The notes under the pieces are model-generated. The model did no database searches. It was not told the DNA's origin and saw nothing but the letters and a program-made list of their open reading frames with translations. The position numbers were made by a program, and so were the translations under genes. Below are positions 33,614 through 41,977 of a stretch of DNA of 42,462 bases, one piece after another. Numbering within the stretch: the stretch's first letter is position 1; every line of letters begins with the position of its first letter. Origin of the DNA: Bacteroidales bacterium (lineage in GTDB: Bacteria; Bacteroidota; Bacteroidia; Bacteroidales; UBA932); NCBI GenBank assembly GCA_017651465.1, contig JAGCCX010000048.1, positions 1 to 42,462 on the forward strand. The letters run 5' to 3'.

Positions 33614-34033
33614 ATGTTACAACCTAAGAGAACAAAATTTAGAAGGGAACAGAAGAACCGTATGAAGGGCAATTCCCAGAGGGGAAATCAGCTTGCTTTC
33701 GGTTCCTTCGGCATCAAGACCCTTGAAAATTGTTGGCTCACCGCGCAGCAGATCGAGGCGGCCCGTCAGGCAATCTCCCGTAGAATGAACCGTGAAGGCC
33801 AGATCTGGATCAGGGTCTTCCCTGTGAAGCCTATCACCAAGAAGCCTCTCGATACCCGTATGGGTAAAGGTAAGGGTGATCCCTATGCATTCGTGGCCCC
33901 CATCACTCCCGGCCGTATCATCTTCGAGGCCGAGGGCGTTTCACTCGAGACCGCCAAGGACGCAATGCGCCTGGGCGCCAACAAGCTCCCTATCGCCACC
34001 AAGTTCGTGGTCCGCAGGGATTATGTAGAATAA
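33614..34033 (+). CDS. rplP: 50S ribosomal protein L16
   Basis: A 139-residue uL16. It opens [19 protein letters not shown] and contains [19 protein letters not shown] and the [15 protein letters not shown]-terminal segment, so it is complete. It binds 23S rRNA near the peptidyl transferase centre and A site. In Bacteroides rplP is the ninth gene of the S10 cluster, after rpsC. Here it is first, with its own promoter, and rpsJ to rpsC are absent from the window. Confidence 0.98.
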   Translation: MLQPKRTKFRREQKNRMKGNSQRGNQLAFGSFGIKTLENCWLTAQQIEAARQAISRRMNREGQIWIRVFPVKPITKKPLDTRMGKGKGDPYAFVAPITPGRIIFEAEGVSLETAKDAMRLGANKLPIATKFVVRRDYVE

Positions 34034-34051
34034 TTTAATGGAGAAAAGAAA

Positions 34052-34246
34052 ATGAAAGCAGCTGAAGCACGTGAGATGTCTGTTGCCGACCTGCGCGACA
34101 GAATCGCAATCGAGAAGAGCAATCTCGATACAATGAAGATCAACCACGCTATTTCTCCATTGGAGGACACGTCTAAATTCAAAAAGACCAGGAAGGATAT
34201 CGCTCTTATGATCACTATCCTCGCTGAAAAAGAAAAACAGAACTAA
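34052..34246 (+). CDS. rpmC: 50S ribosomal protein L29
   Basis: A 64-residue uL29, two helices, with [16 protein letters not shown] and the C-terminal [14 protein letters not shown] helix. It sits at the polypeptide exit tunnel and contributes to the docking area for SRP and trigger factor. Eighteen bases after rplP; a purine-rich GGAGAAAAGAAA precedes the ATG but is not a strict Shine-Dalgarno match. Confidence 0.97.
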   Translation: MKAAEAREMSVADLRDRIAIEKSNLDTMKINHAISPLEDTSKFKKTRKDIALMITILAEKEKQN

Positions 34247-34257
34247 ATCAGAGCGTT

Positions 34258-34512
34258 ATGGAAAGAAATCTTCGTAAGGAAAGAGTAGGAGTAGTGGTCA
34301 GCAGCAAGATGGACAAGACCATCGTGGTAGCTGTCGAGCGCAAAGAAAAGCATCCTCTCTACGGAAAGTTTGTCAAGAAGACCACCAAGTTCGTGGCCCA
34401 GGACGAGAAGAACGAGTGCGGTGAGGGCGATACCGTCCGCATAATGGAGACCCGTCCTCTGAGCAAGACCAAGAACTGGAGATTAGTTGAAATCGTAGAA
34501 AAAGCTAAGTAG
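34258..34512 (+). CDS. rpsQ: 30S ribosomal protein S17
   Basis: An 84-residue uS17, OB fold: [23 protein letters not shown] followed by [11 protein letters not shown] and the [14 protein letters not shown] loop. A primary 16S rRNA binder in the 30S body. It lies 11 nt after rpmC and 2 nt before rplN, as usual in the S10/spc junction. Confidence 0.98.
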   Translation: MERNLRKERVGVVVSSKMDKTIVVAVERKEKHPLYGKFVKKTTKFVAQDEKNECGEGDTVRIMETRPLSKTKNWRLVEIVEKAK

Positions 34513-34514
34513 TT

Positions 34515-34880
34515 ATGATACAGCAGGAAACACGTTTACAGGTGGCCGACAACAGCGGTGCTAAGGAAGTCCTTTGCATCCGCGTGCTTGGAGGAACCAA
34601 CCACCGTTATGCGACCGTCGGCGACAAGATCGTCGTCACCGTCAAGAGCGCAATCCCCGGATCGGACGCCAAGAAGGGTACCGTGTCCAGGGCCGTCGTC
34701 GTGCGTACCAAGAAGGAAATCCGCCGCGCTGACGGTTCCTATATCCGCTTTGACGACAATGCCTGCGTTCTTCTGAACAACGCCGGCGAACTCCGCGGAA
34801 CCCGTATCTTCGGTCCCGTGGCCCGCGAGCTCCGCGAGAATTATATGAAAATCGTTTCACTGGCACCGGAGGTCCTTTAA
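34515..34880 (+). CDS. rplN: 50S ribosomal protein L14
   Basis: A 121-residue uL14: [19 protein letters not shown] start and [24 protein letters not shown] end, both diagnostic. It forms part of the 50S face that contacts the 30S subunit and elongation factors. First gene of the classical spc block; 2 nt after rpsQ. Confidence 0.98.
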   Translation: MIQQETRLQVADNSGAKEVLCIRVLGGTNHRYATVGDKIVVTVKSAIPGSDAKKGTVSRAVVVRTKKEIRRADGSYIRFDDNACVLLNNAGELRGTRIFGPVARELRENYMKIVSLAPEVL

Positions 34881-34892
34881 AAGTACATCATT

Positions 34893-35204
34893 ATGAATAG
34901 AATAAAGAAAGGCGACACCGTGTATGTAAATGCCGGTAACGACAAGGGAAAGACCGGTAAGGTACTTTCCGTCGATCCCGCAAAGGATCGCGCCATCGTG
35001 GAGGGCGTAAATATGGTGAGCAAGCACACCAAGCCCAATGCTAAGCAGCCCCAGGGCGGCATTCTCAAGCAGGAGGCACCCATCCATATGTCCAATCTTA
35101 ACCTCATCGACCCCAAGAGCGGCAAGCCCACTCGCGTTGGTTTCAAAGTAGATGGGGACAAGAAAGTCCGTATCGCTAAAAAATCCGGGGAGGAGATCAA
35201 GTAA
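34893..35204 (+). CDS. rplX: 50S ribosomal protein L24
   Basis: A 103-residue uL24 with the N-terminal KOW motif ([20 protein letters not shown]) and the NMVSKHTKP segment. An assembly initiator protein for the 50S near the exit tunnel. Spacing 12 nt after rplN and 2 nt before rplE. Confidence 0.98.
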   Translation: MNRIKKGDTVYVNAGNDKGKTGKVLSVDPAKDRAIVEGVNMVSKHTKPNAKQPQGGILKQEAPIHMSNLNLIDPKSGKPTRVGFKVDGDKKVRIAKKSGEEIK

Positions 35205-35206
35205 TT

Positions 35207-35803
35207 ATGGCAAAGAAAGCAGAAAAAGTTGAGGTAAAGGCCCTGCCTGCAGGATATGTTCCTACCCTCAAGAAAGTTTATAAAGAGGAAATAGTGGACA
35301 AACTCACCAAGCAGTTTGGCTACACCACCGTGATGCAGGTTCCCAAGCTTGTCAAGATCACCCTCAACGAGGGCGTCGGACAGGGCACCCAGGACCGCAA
35401 GGTCGTTGAAGAGGCAGCCGAAGAGCTCTCTCTGATCACCGGCCAGAAGGCCCTCATCACCAATTCCCGCAAAGACGTTTCCAACTTCAAGCTCCGTAAG
35501 GGTATGTCCATCGGTACGAAGGTCACCCTGCGCGACGTGAAGATGTACGAGTTCCTCGAGAAGCTCATCCGTGTAGCTCTCCCCCGTATCCGCGACTTCA
35601 ACGGCATCGCCGAGAAGATGGACGGACAGGGCAACTACACCCTCGGACTCAAGGAGCAGATTATTTTCCCCGAGATCGACATCGACAAGAACCCCCGTAT
35701 CCACGGTCTCGAGATTACTTTTGTGACGACCGCCCGCACGGACGAGGAGTGCCACGCACTGCTTGCCGCGTTCGGTCTGCCTTTCAAGAAACATAACAAA
35801 TAA
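35207..35803 (+). CDS. rplE: 50S ribosomal protein L5
   Basis: A 198-residue uL5. A Lys-rich extension of about 18 residues precedes the conserved LKKVYKEEIVDKL start. Core motifs include TNSRKDVSNFKLRKGM, GTKVTLRD and ALPRIRDFNG. It binds 5S rRNA and the P-site tRNA region. Slightly longer than the E. coli protein (179) because of the N-terminal extension, as in other Bacteroidales. Confidence 0.98.
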   Translation: MAKKAEKVEVKALPAGYVPTLKKVYKEEIVDKLTKQFGYTTVMQVPKLVKITLNEGVGQGTQDRKVVEEAAEELSLITGQKALITNSRKDVSNFKLRKGMSIGTKVTLRDVKMYEFLEKLIRVALPRIRDFNGIAEKMDGQGNYTLGLKEQIIFPEIDIDKNPRIHGLEITFVTTARTDEECHALLAAFGLPFKKHNK

Positions 35804-35809
35804 GATACT

Positions 35810-36079
35810 ATGGCAAAAGAATCAATGAAAGCCCGCGAAGTTAAGCGCGCAAAACTGGTTGCTAAGTACGCCGAAAAGAGAAAGGCACTCAAGGAAGCCG
35901 GCGACTGGGCCGCTCTGGACAAGCTCCCCAAGAACGCCAGCCCCGTACGTCTGCACAACCGCTGCTCCCTCACCGGCCGTCCCAAGGGCTATATGAGGGC
36001 CTTCGGCCTGAGCCGTATCCAGTTCCGTGAGATGGCCTCCAACGGCCTCATCCCGGGTGTCAAGAAGGCAAGTTGGTAA
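35810..36079 (+). CDS. rpsN: 30S ribosomal protein S14, zinc-independent form
   Basis: An 89-residue uS14 of the longer C-minus type: no CxxC pairs, with [25 protein letters not shown] and the final GVKKASW. It is a late-assembling protein in the 30S head. The absence of zinc ligands means this locus does not depend on the Zur-type S14 switch. Confidence 0.98.
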   Translation: MAKESMKAREVKRAKLVAKYAEKRKALKEAGDWAALDKLPKNASPVRLHNRCSLTGRPKGYMRAFGLSRIQFREMASNGLIPGVKKASW

Positions 36080-36098
36080 AAATTAAACATTCAACGAT

Positions 36099-36494
36099 AT
36101 GACAGATCCTATTGCAGATTTTCTCACCAGGATTCGCAACGCCTATCAGGCCGGCAACAAGGTCGTGGAGATACCTTCTTCCAAGATGAAGGTGGCCATC
36201 ACCCAAATCCTTTGTGAGAAGGGCTACATCCTCAGCTACAAGGTGGTTGAGGGGACCCCTTACAATACAATCAAAATAGCCCTCAAGTACCATCCCCAGA
36301 CCAAGACCGCTGCCATCAAGAAGATTGAGCGCATCAGCCGTCCCGGCCTCAGGCAGTACACCGATGTGGAAGGTATGCCCCGCGTTCTCAACGGACTCGG
36401 CATCGCCATCCTTTCCACCTCCAAGGGCATCATCACCGACAAAGAGGCCAAGGAACTTGGCGTCGGCGGTGAAGTGCTTTGCTACGTATATTAA
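36099..36494 (+). CDS. rpsH: 30S ribosomal protein S8
   Basis: A 131-residue uS8: MTDPIADFLTRIRNA start, with the C-terminal STSKGIITDKEAKELGVGGEVLCYVY. It binds the central domain of 16S rRNA and in E. coli represses the spc operon by binding its own mRNA; whether this happens here is not visible from sequence. Nineteen bases after rpsN. Confidence 0.98.
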   Translation: MTDPIADFLTRIRNAYQAGNKVVEIPSSKMKVAITQILCEKGYILSYKVVEGTPYNTIKIALKYHPQTKTAAIKKIERISRPGLRQYTDVEGMPRVLNGLGIAILSTSKGIITDKEAKELGVGGEVLCYVY

Positions 36495-36515
36495 TCAACA
36501 AAACAGTACATTACA

Positions 36516-37076
36516 ATGTCACGAATTGGTAAATTGCCTGTAAGCCTTCCGTCCGGGGTCAGCGTTGAGCTGCTCGACGGCAACGTGTTGAAGGTTAAAG
36601 GACCTCTCGGAGAGATGTGCCAGAAAGTAGATCCGGACATCAAGATGACCGTAGAGGACAATCAGATCAAGTTCGAGCGCCCCACCGATCAGCCTCGTCA
36701 CCGCAGTATGCACGGTCTGTACCGCGCACTGGTGCACAATATGGTCGTTGGTGTGTCCGAAGGTTTCACCACCCAGCAGGAACTGGTTGGCGTCGGCTAC
36801 CGTGTAGCAGTCCAGGGCCAGCTTCTTGTTTTCTCCCTCGGTTATTCACACGAGATTCACCTGATGCTTCCCGACGAGGTAAAGGCTGAACTGCCTGACG
36901 TCCGCAAGGGCGAGAATCCCCGCCTGGTGTTGAAGAGCTGCGACAAGCAGCTTGTCGGTCAGGTGGCCGCCAAGATCCGTTCTTTCCGCAGGCCGGAGCC
37001 GTATAAGGGCAAGGGTATTAAGTTCGTCGGTGAGCAGCTGCGCCGCAAGGCCGGCAAGACCGCATCCGCTAAATAA
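36516..37076 (+). CDS. rplF: 50S ribosomal protein L6
   Basis: A 186-residue uL6 with two tandem RNA-binding folds. MSRIGKLPVSLPSGV start and the RRPEPYKGKGIKFVGE signature near the C-terminus. It sits at the base of the L7/L12 stalk by the GTPase centre. Its TAA precedes the strong Shine-Dalgarno of rplR by one base. Confidence 0.98.
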   Translation: MSRIGKLPVSLPSGVSVELLDGNVLKVKGPLGEMCQKVDPDIKMTVEDNQIKFERPTDQPRHRSMHGLYRALVHNMVVGVSEGFTTQQELVGVGYRVAVQGQLLVFSLGYSHEIHLMLPDEVKAELPDVRKGENPRLVLKSCDKQLVGQVAAKIRSFRRPEPYKGKGIKFVGEQLRRKAGKTASAK

Positions 37077-37077
37077 T

Positions 37078-37084
37078 AGGAGGA
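37078..37084 (+). promoter_or_regulatory. Perfect Shine-Dalgarno of rplR
   Basis: AGGAGGA ends 7 nt before the rplR ATG and starts 2 nt after the rplF stop. Such sequences are rare in Bacteroidota mRNAs, so this is unusual rather than routine. Confidence 0.75.
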
Positions 37085-37091
37085 TTGAATT

Positions 37092-37454
37092 ATGGCACTC
37101 AATAAAATTGAAAGAAGAAGAAGAATCCACTTCCGCATCCGCAAGCACGTTTCCGGTACTGCCGAGCGTCCCCGTATGGTGGTTTTCCGCAGCAACAAGC
37201 AGATTTACGTGCAGGTCGTGGACGATCTCCAGGGCAAGACTCTTGTGGCCGCCGCATCCAACGATAAGGAGCTGGCAGCACAGTGCAAGGGCAAGTCGGG
37301 CATCGAGGCCGCTGCCGTCGTCGGCAAGGCCATCGCCGAGCGCGCTCTCGCCAAGGGTATCACCACTATCTCATTCGACCGTGGCGGTTATCTGTTCCAC
37401 GGCAGGGTTAAAAGTTTGGCAGACGCTGCCCGTGAAGGCGGTCTCATTTTCTAA
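37092..37454 (+). CDS. rplR: 50S ribosomal protein L18
   Basis: A 120-residue uL18: an Arg/Lys-rich N-terminus ([24 protein letters not shown]) and C-terminal [26 protein letters not shown]. It carries 5S rRNA into the central protuberance with L5. Preceded by one of only three perfect Shine-Dalgarno sites in this operon. Confidence 0.98.
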   Translation: MALNKIERRRRIHFRIRKHVSGTAERPRMVVFRSNKQIYVQVVDDLQGKTLVAAASNDKELAAQCKGKSGIEAAAVVGKAIAERALAKGITTISFDRGGYLFHGRVKSLADAAREGGLIF

Positions 37455-37465
37455 TCAGACACACT

Positions 37466-37984
37466 ATGGCAAATACAAACGTTAAAAGAGTAAAGACATC
37501 CGACCTTGAACTCAAGGACAGGCTGGTCGCCATCCAGAGGGTTACCAAGGTAACCAAGGGCGGTCGCCACTTCCGCTTCGCAGCCATCGTCGTCGTTGGC
37601 GACGAGAACGGTGTCGTCGGTTACGGCCTGGGCAAGGCCAATGAGGTCACTGCCGCTATCGCAAAGGGCGTGGAGGATGCAAAGAAGAATCTGGTCAAGA
37701 TTCCCGTCATCAACACCACCATCCCTCACGAGCAGGAGGCAAAATTCGGCGGTTCCCGCGTATTTATGAAGCCCGCAGCTCCCGGTACCGGTGTAAAGGC
37801 CGGCGGTGCTATGCGCGCCGTGTTCGAGTCTGCAGGTATCCAGAACGTCCTTGCTAAGTCAAAGGGCTCATCCAACCCTCACAACCTTGTGAAGGCTACC
37901 GTGACCGCCCTGACCAATATGAGGGACGCTTATACCGTGGCCGGTCTCCGCGGCATTCCTATGAACAAGGTTTTCAACGGCTAG
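37466..37984 (+). CDS. rpsE: 30S ribosomal protein S5
   Basis: A 172-residue uS5 with the double-stranded RNA-binding N-domain ([21 protein letters not shown]) and the C-terminal domain with [12 protein letters not shown]. Located at the mRNA entry tunnel; contributes to decoding fidelity and helicase activity. Its TAG overlaps the rpmD Shine-Dalgarno. Confidence 0.98.
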   Translation: MANTNVKRVKTSDLELKDRLVAIQRVTKVTKGGRHFRFAAIVVVGDENGVVGYGLGKANEVTAAIAKGVEDAKKNLVKIPVINTTIPHEQEAKFGGSRVFMKPAAPGTGVKAGGAMRAVFESAGIQNVLAKSKGSSNPHNLVKATVTALTNMRDAYTVAGLRGIPMNKVFNG

Positions 37985-37989
37985 GAGGA
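37983..37989 (+). promoter_or_regulatory. Perfect Shine-Dalgarno of rpmD overlapping the rpsE stop
   Basis: AGGAGGA lies 7 nt before the rpmD ATG; its first two bases are the last two of the rpsE TAG, which suits re-initiation by the terminating ribosome. Confidence 0.75.
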
Positions 37990-37996
37990 CACGATT

Positions 37997-38179
37997 ATGG
38001 CAAAACTCAGAATTACCAAGATTATAAGCAGCAACGGAGAAACCAAGCGTCAGAAGGACAACCTTCGCTGCCTTGGCATCCGCCGTATGCATCAGACCGT
38101 AGAGGTGGAGCAGAATCCTGTCACTATGGGACAGCTCGCAAAGATCGCCCATCTCGTCAAGTATGAAGTTATTGACTAA
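37997..38179 (+). CDS. rpmD: 50S ribosomal protein L30
   Basis: A 60-residue uL30: MAKLRITKIISSNGETKRQKDNL and GIRRMHQTVEVEQNP, the complete small alpha/beta fold. Not essential in all bacteria but present in Bacteroidales. Flanked by strong Shine-Dalgarno sites on both sides; its TAA overlaps that of rplO. Confidence 0.97.
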   Translation: MAKLRITKIISSNGETKRQKDNLRCLGIRRMHQTVEVEQNPVTMGQLAKIAHLVKYEVID

Positions 38180-38185
38180 GGAGGA
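38178..38185 (+). promoter_or_regulatory. Perfect Shine-Dalgarno of rplO overlapping the rpmD stop
   Basis: AAGGAGGA lies 8 nt before the ATG at 38194 and shares two bases with the rpmD TAA. Its spacing decides for ATG 38194 against the in-frame GTG at 38188. Confidence 0.75.
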
Positions 38186-38193
38186 CCGTGATT

Positions 38194-38643
38194 ATGAAAC
38201 TTGAGAATCTCGCACCTGCAGCAGGTGCAACCAAAACAAGCAAGCGACTGGGTCGCGGTCAGGGTTCCGGTAAGGGTGGCACTGCCACCCGCGGTACCAA
38301 GGGCGCACAGGCCCGTGCCGGTTACGAGCACAAGATTGGCTTCGAAGGTGGCCAGATGCCTATTCAGAGGCGTCTGCCTAAGTTCGGCTTCACCAACCCC
38401 ACCCGCGTGGAGTACAGGGCCATCAACCTTAAGGCCATCGAGGCTCTCGCCGCAGGTCTCGGCGTTTCCGAACTCGGAATCGAAGACTTCAGGGCAGCCG
38501 GTCTGGCCGGCAAGAACGACCTCGTGAAGGTCCTTGCCGTGGGTGAGATCAGCGCAGCGCTGACCGTCACTGCCGACGCTTTCTCCAAAGCAGCTGTTAC
38601 CAAAATCGAGGCCGCCGGCGGTAAGGCGGTCGTAAGCGAATAA
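38194..38643 (+). CDS. rplO: 50S ribosomal protein L15
   Basis: A 149-residue uL15: MKLENLAPAAGATKTSKRLGRGQGSGKGG Gly-rich N-terminal tail that threads into 23S rRNA, then GFEGGQMPIQRRLPKFGF and a C-terminal globular domain. The start is placed at ATG 38194, two codons inside the longest open frame, on the basis of Shine-Dalgarno spacing. Five bases before secY. Confidence 0.97.
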   Translation: MKLENLAPAAGATKTSKRLGRGQGSGKGGTATRGTKGAQARAGYEHKIGFEGGQMPIQRRLPKFGFTNPTRVEYRAINLKAIEALAAGLGVSELGIEDFRAAGLAGKNDLVKVLAVGEISAALTVTADAFSKAAVTKIEAAGGKAVVSE

Positions 38644-38648
38644 TTGCG

Positions 38649-39986
38649 ATGAAGAAGTTTATTGAGACAATCAAAAACATCTTCAAGATCGAAGAGCTTC
38701 GGAAGAGGATCGTTTACACCTGCCTTCTGATACTTGTGTATCGTCTCGGGTGCTTCGTGGTCCTGCCCGGCATCGACCCTACGATGCTGGCCCGCTTCCA
38801 GCAGACTACTTCAGAGGGCCTTGTGGGCTTGCTGAATATGTTCTCCGGAGGTGCTTTCGGTAACGCTTCGATCTTCGCGCTGGGTGTGATGCCGTACATC
38901 TCGGCATCCATCGTCATCCAGCTTCTCGGCGTGTTCGTCCCTTACTTCCGCAAACTCCAGATGGAGGGTGAAAGCGGCCGTAAGAAGATGAACCAGATGA
39001 CACGCTGGCTTACCATCGTGATCATCTGCATCCAGGGTCCGGCTTATATGGCCGCCCTTCACGGCCAGATTCCCGGCCAGGCCTTCGTGGCTGTGCAGCA
39101 GCTGGGTTGGAGCAACTTCTTCTTCAACCTGCTCTCCACCATCATCCTGATGGCCGGCTCGATGTTCGTGATGTGGCTCGGCGAGCGCATCACCGACCGC
39201 GGCATCGGCAACGGTATCTCCCTCATCATTATGATAGGTATCGTGGCCCGTCTGCCTTACGCGGTGATTGCCGAAATCGGTGCTAAGCTCAGCACCAACA
39301 ACGGCGGCGCCCTCCTGCTCATCGTGGAGTTCGTTATCTGGTTCTTTGTTATCATTGCGGCTATCGCGCTTGTGCAGGCTGTGCGCAGGGTTCCTGTGCA
39401 GTATGCCAAGAGAGTGGTCGGCAACCGTCAGTACGGCGGCGTCCGTCAGTACATCCCTCTGAAGATCAATGCTGCCGGTGTTATGCCTATCATCTTCGCC
39501 CAGGCCCTGATGCTGTTCCCTCTGATTTTCTCCCGCTGGGATGCTACCAGAGGACTTGCCGCTACGCTCGGAAATTATACCGGGTTCTGGTACAACTTCA
39601 TTTTCTTCCTCCTTGTGGTGGTGTTCACGTATTTCTATACTGCCGTCACCGTCAATCCTCAGAATATGTCAGAGGATATGAAGCGCAACGGAGGTTTCAT
39701 CCCGGGCGTCAAACCCGGAAAGAAGACTATGGAGTATCTGGATTCGGTGATGTCGAGAGTGACCCTCCCGGGATCTATCTTCCTCGGTATCATTTCCATT
39801 CTTCCTGCGATTGCTATCATTATGGGTGTCAACAACTCGTTCGGCAGCTTCTTCGGCGGTACATCGCTGTTGATTCTCGTCGGTGTTGTCCTCGATACGC
39901 TCCAGCAGGTTGAAAGTTATTTGCTTATGCGCCACTACGACGGCCTTATGAAGACCGGCCGTCTGAGCGGACGTTCAGGAATGTAA
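38649..39986 (+). CDS. secY: Preprotein translocase channel subunit SecY
   Basis: A 445-residue integral membrane protein with ten predicted helices. The cytoplasmic N-terminus FKIEELRKRIVYT leads into helix 1; the GIDP plug region, the ITDRGIGNGISLIIM segment and the RRVPVQYAKRV loop are typical. It forms the protein-conducting channel with SecE and SecG, needed here for the many exported lipoproteins and barrels. Position after rplO is canonical. Confidence 0.98.
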   Translation: MKKFIETIKNIFKIEELRKRIVYTCLLILVYRLGCFVVLPGIDPTMLARFQQTTSEGLVGLLNMFSGGAFGNASIFALGVMPYISASIVIQLLGVFVPYFRKLQMEGESGRKKMNQMTRWLTIVIICIQGPAYMAALHGQIPGQAFVAVQQLGWSNFFFNLLSTIILMAGSMFVMWLGERITDRGIGNGISLIIMIGIVARLPYAVIAEIGAKLSTNNGGALLLIVEFVIWFFVIIAAIALVQAVRRVPVQYAKRVVGNRQYGGVRQYIPLKINAAGVMPIIFAQALMLFPLIFSRWDATRGLAATLGNYTGFWYNFIFFLLVVVFTYFYTAVTVNPQNMSEDMKRNGGFIPGVKPGKKTMEYLDSVMSRVTLPGSIFLGIISILPAIAIIMGVNNSFGSFFGGTSLLILVGVVLDTLQQVESYLLMRHYDGLMKTGRLSGRSGM

Positions 39987-40007
39987 TTCTCCAGGAAATT
40001 TCAAGGT

Positions 40008-40790
40008 ATGATGGTCAGGCCCAAGACAGAAGAGGAAATTGAACTCCTGCGCGAGAATGCGATAATCGTCTCCAAGACGCTTGCGGAGGTCGGCAAACAC
40101 GTCGCCCCCGGCGTCACCACAGCGCAGCTCAACAAGCTCGCCGACGAATTTATCCGTTCTCACGGAGCAGTGCCCAGTTTCCTCGGCTACGAGGGCTTCC
40201 CCGCAGCACTTTGTATGTCGGTCAACGATGTTGTAGTACACGGATTCCCGTCCGATTACGTCCTCAAAGAGGGGGATGTGGTATCCGTGGACTGCGGCAC
40301 GTTGTACAAGGGCTGGCAGGGTGACTCGGCTTACACTTTCCCCGTCGGGGAGGTGGATTCCGAGACCCGCAGGCTCCTCGACGTCACCAAGGCGTCGCTC
40401 TACAAGGGCATCGAAGCGGCTGTGGCAGGGAACCGGACCGGTGATATCGGATACGCGGTACAATCGTACGTAGAAGCACAGGGCTTTTCGGTCGTACGTG
40501 AACTGGAAGGCCACGGGCTCGGGCGCGAAATGCACGAGCAGCCGGGAGTGCCCAATTTCGGGCGCCGCGGCAAAGGGACCCATCTTGTGGAAGGAATGGT
40601 AATATGTATCGAACCTATGATCAACGCGGGCGTGAAAAGTGTGTACCTCGACCGCAACGGCTGGGCGGTGCATACTTCCGACCACAAGAAATCGGCCCAC
40701 TACGAACTCACGGTTGTTGTCCGTAAAGGCCGGGCTGAGCAGCTGTCAACCTTCGATTTTATCGAGAAAGATCCCAAGATCAATTTTTAA
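40008..40790 (+). CDS. map: Methionine aminopeptidase, type I
   Basis: A 260-residue MetAP1 that removes the initiator Met. Metal ligands of the pita-bread fold appear as Asp and Asp in SVDCGTLYKGWQGDSAY, His in GHGLGREMHE, Glu in CIEPMIN and Glu in HYELTVVV. There is no N-terminal zinc-finger extension. Two consecutive ATGs begin the frame. The secY-map-infA order is usual in Bacteroidales (adk not inserted). Confidence 0.97.
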   Translation: MMVRPKTEEEIELLRENAIIVSKTLAEVGKHVAPGVTTAQLNKLADEFIRSHGAVPSFLGYEGFPAALCMSVNDVVVHGFPSDYVLKEGDVVSVDCGTLYKGWQGDSAYTFPVGEVDSETRRLLDVTKASLYKGIEAAVAGNRTGDIGYAVQSYVEAQGFSVVRELEGHGLGREMHEQPGVPNFGRRGKGTHLVEGMVICIEPMINAGVKSVYLDRNGWAVHTSDHKKSAHYELTVVVRKGRAEQLSTFDFIEKDPKINF

Positions 40791-40802
40791 AGTGTTATTT
40801 TA

Positions 40803-41021
40803 ATGTCGAAACAAGTAGCTATAGAACAAGATGGAAAGGTCATCGAGACCCTTCCGAACGCGATGTTCAAAGTCGAGCTTGAGAACGGTCACGTCCTGCT
40901 GTGTAATATTTCAGGCAAAATGCGGATGAACTTTATCCATATCCTTCTGGGCGACAGAGTGAGAGTTGAAATTTCACCTTATGACTTGACCAAAGGCAGA
41001 ATATCTTTCAGATACAAATAA
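40803..41021 (+). CDS. infA: Translation initiation factor IF-1
   Basis: A 72-residue single OB-fold S1-like protein: [27 protein letters not shown] and the final [11 protein letters not shown] are diagnostic. It occupies the A site of the 30S during initiation. It lies 12 nt after map and 13 nt before rpmJ. Confidence 0.98.
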   Translation: MSKQVAIEQDGKVIETLPNAMFKVELENGHVLLCNISGKMRMNFIHILLGDRVRVEISPYDLTKGRISFRYK

Positions 41022-41034
41022 AATTTTTCACGAT

Positions 41035-41151
41035 ATGAAAGTCAAAACATCCATCAAGAAGCGCAGCGAGGATTGCAAGATAGTCCGCCGCAAGGGCCGT
41101 CTGTACGTGATCTGCAAGAAGAACCCCAAGTTCAAGATGCGTCAGGGATAA
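41035..41151 (+). CDS. rpmJ: 50S ribosomal protein L36
   Basis: A 38-residue bL36: [17 protein letters not shown]...[15 protein letters not shown]. The classical zinc ribbon has three Cys and one His. Here only Cys14 and Cys27 remain, with Ser/Phe at the other ligand positions, so zinc binding is probably lost or partial, as in other Bacteroidales L36. Stabilises 23S rRNA near the L7/L12 base. Fits exactly between infA and rpsM. Confidence 0.95.
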   Translation: MKVKTSIKKRSEDCKIVRRKGRLYVICKKNPKFKMRQG

Positions 41152-41182
41152 TATTCAGTAACTAATTAAGTAAAGTATAATT

Positions 41183-41560
41183 ATGGCACGTATAGCCGGT
41201 GTTGATTTACCTAACAACAAACAAGGAGAGATAGGTCTGACCTATATCTTCGGTATCGGCCGCAGCTCCGCCAAGAAGATTCTTGACAAGTGCGGTATCG
41301 ATAGAACCATCAAAGTGGGTGACTGGAACGACGATCAGATTGCCAAGATCCGCGCCGAGATCAACGAAGAGTACAAGATCGAGGGTGAGCTCCGCTCCTC
41401 TGTCCAGATGGACATCAAGCGTCTCATGGATATCGGTTGCTACCGTGGCATCCGTCACAGGGCAGGTCTTCCTGTCCGTGGACAGAGCACCAAGAACAAC
41501 GCCCGCACCAGGAAGGGCAAGAAGAAGACCGTTGCCAACAAGAAGAAGGCGACCAAGTAA
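41183..41560 (+). CDS. rpsM: 30S ribosomal protein S13
   Basis: A 125-residue uS13: [26 protein letters not shown] start, [11 protein letters not shown](S/R)[10 protein letters not shown] signature and a Lys-rich tail that reaches the P-site tRNA. It forms intersubunit bridges in the 30S head. First gene of the alpha-operon block, 31 nt after rpmJ. Confidence 0.98.
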   Translation: MARIAGVDLPNNKQGEIGLTYIFGIGRSSAKKILDKCGIDRTIKVGDWNDDQIAKIRAEINEEYKIEGELRSSVQMDIKRLMDIGCYRGIRHRAGLPVRGQSTKNNARTRKGKKKTVANKKKATK

Positions 41561-41571
41561 TCAGATGAATT

Positions 41572-41958
41572 ATGGCAAAGAAAACTACAACATCCAAGAG
41601 AGTTGTCAAGGTTGAAGCTTATGGCGAGGCCCATATTTCATCAACCTTCAACAACGTGATCGTTTCCCTTACCAACGCACAGGGCCAGGTTATCAGCTGG
41701 GGCTCTGCCGGTAAGTGCGGTTTCAGAGGTTCCAAGAAGAACACTCCCTACGCTGCCCAGATGGCTGCCGAGGATGCTGCCAAAACAGCATACGATGCAG
41801 GTCTCCGCAGGGTAAAATGCTATGTAAAAGGTCCCGGATCGGGCCGTGAGTCCGCCGTCCGCACCATCAACAATGCAGGTATCATCGTGACCGAGATCAT
41901 CGACGTCACCCCTATGCCCCACAATGGTTGCAGACCCAAAGGCCGTCGTAAAGTTTAA
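41572..41958 (+). CDS. rpsK: 30S ribosomal protein S11
   Basis: A 128-residue uS11: [37 protein letters not shown] and the C-terminal [16 protein letters not shown]. It sits on the 30S platform beside the mRNA exit. Eleven bases after rpsM. Confidence 0.98.
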   Translation: MAKKTTTSKRVVKVEAYGEAHISSTFNNVIVSLTNAQGQVISWGSAGKCGFRGSKKNTPYAAQMAAEDAAKTAYDAGLRRVKCYVKGPGSGRESAVRTINNAGIIVTEIIDVTPMPHNGCRPKGRRKV

Positions 41959-41977
41959 TTTTTAAAGCAGAATTACT

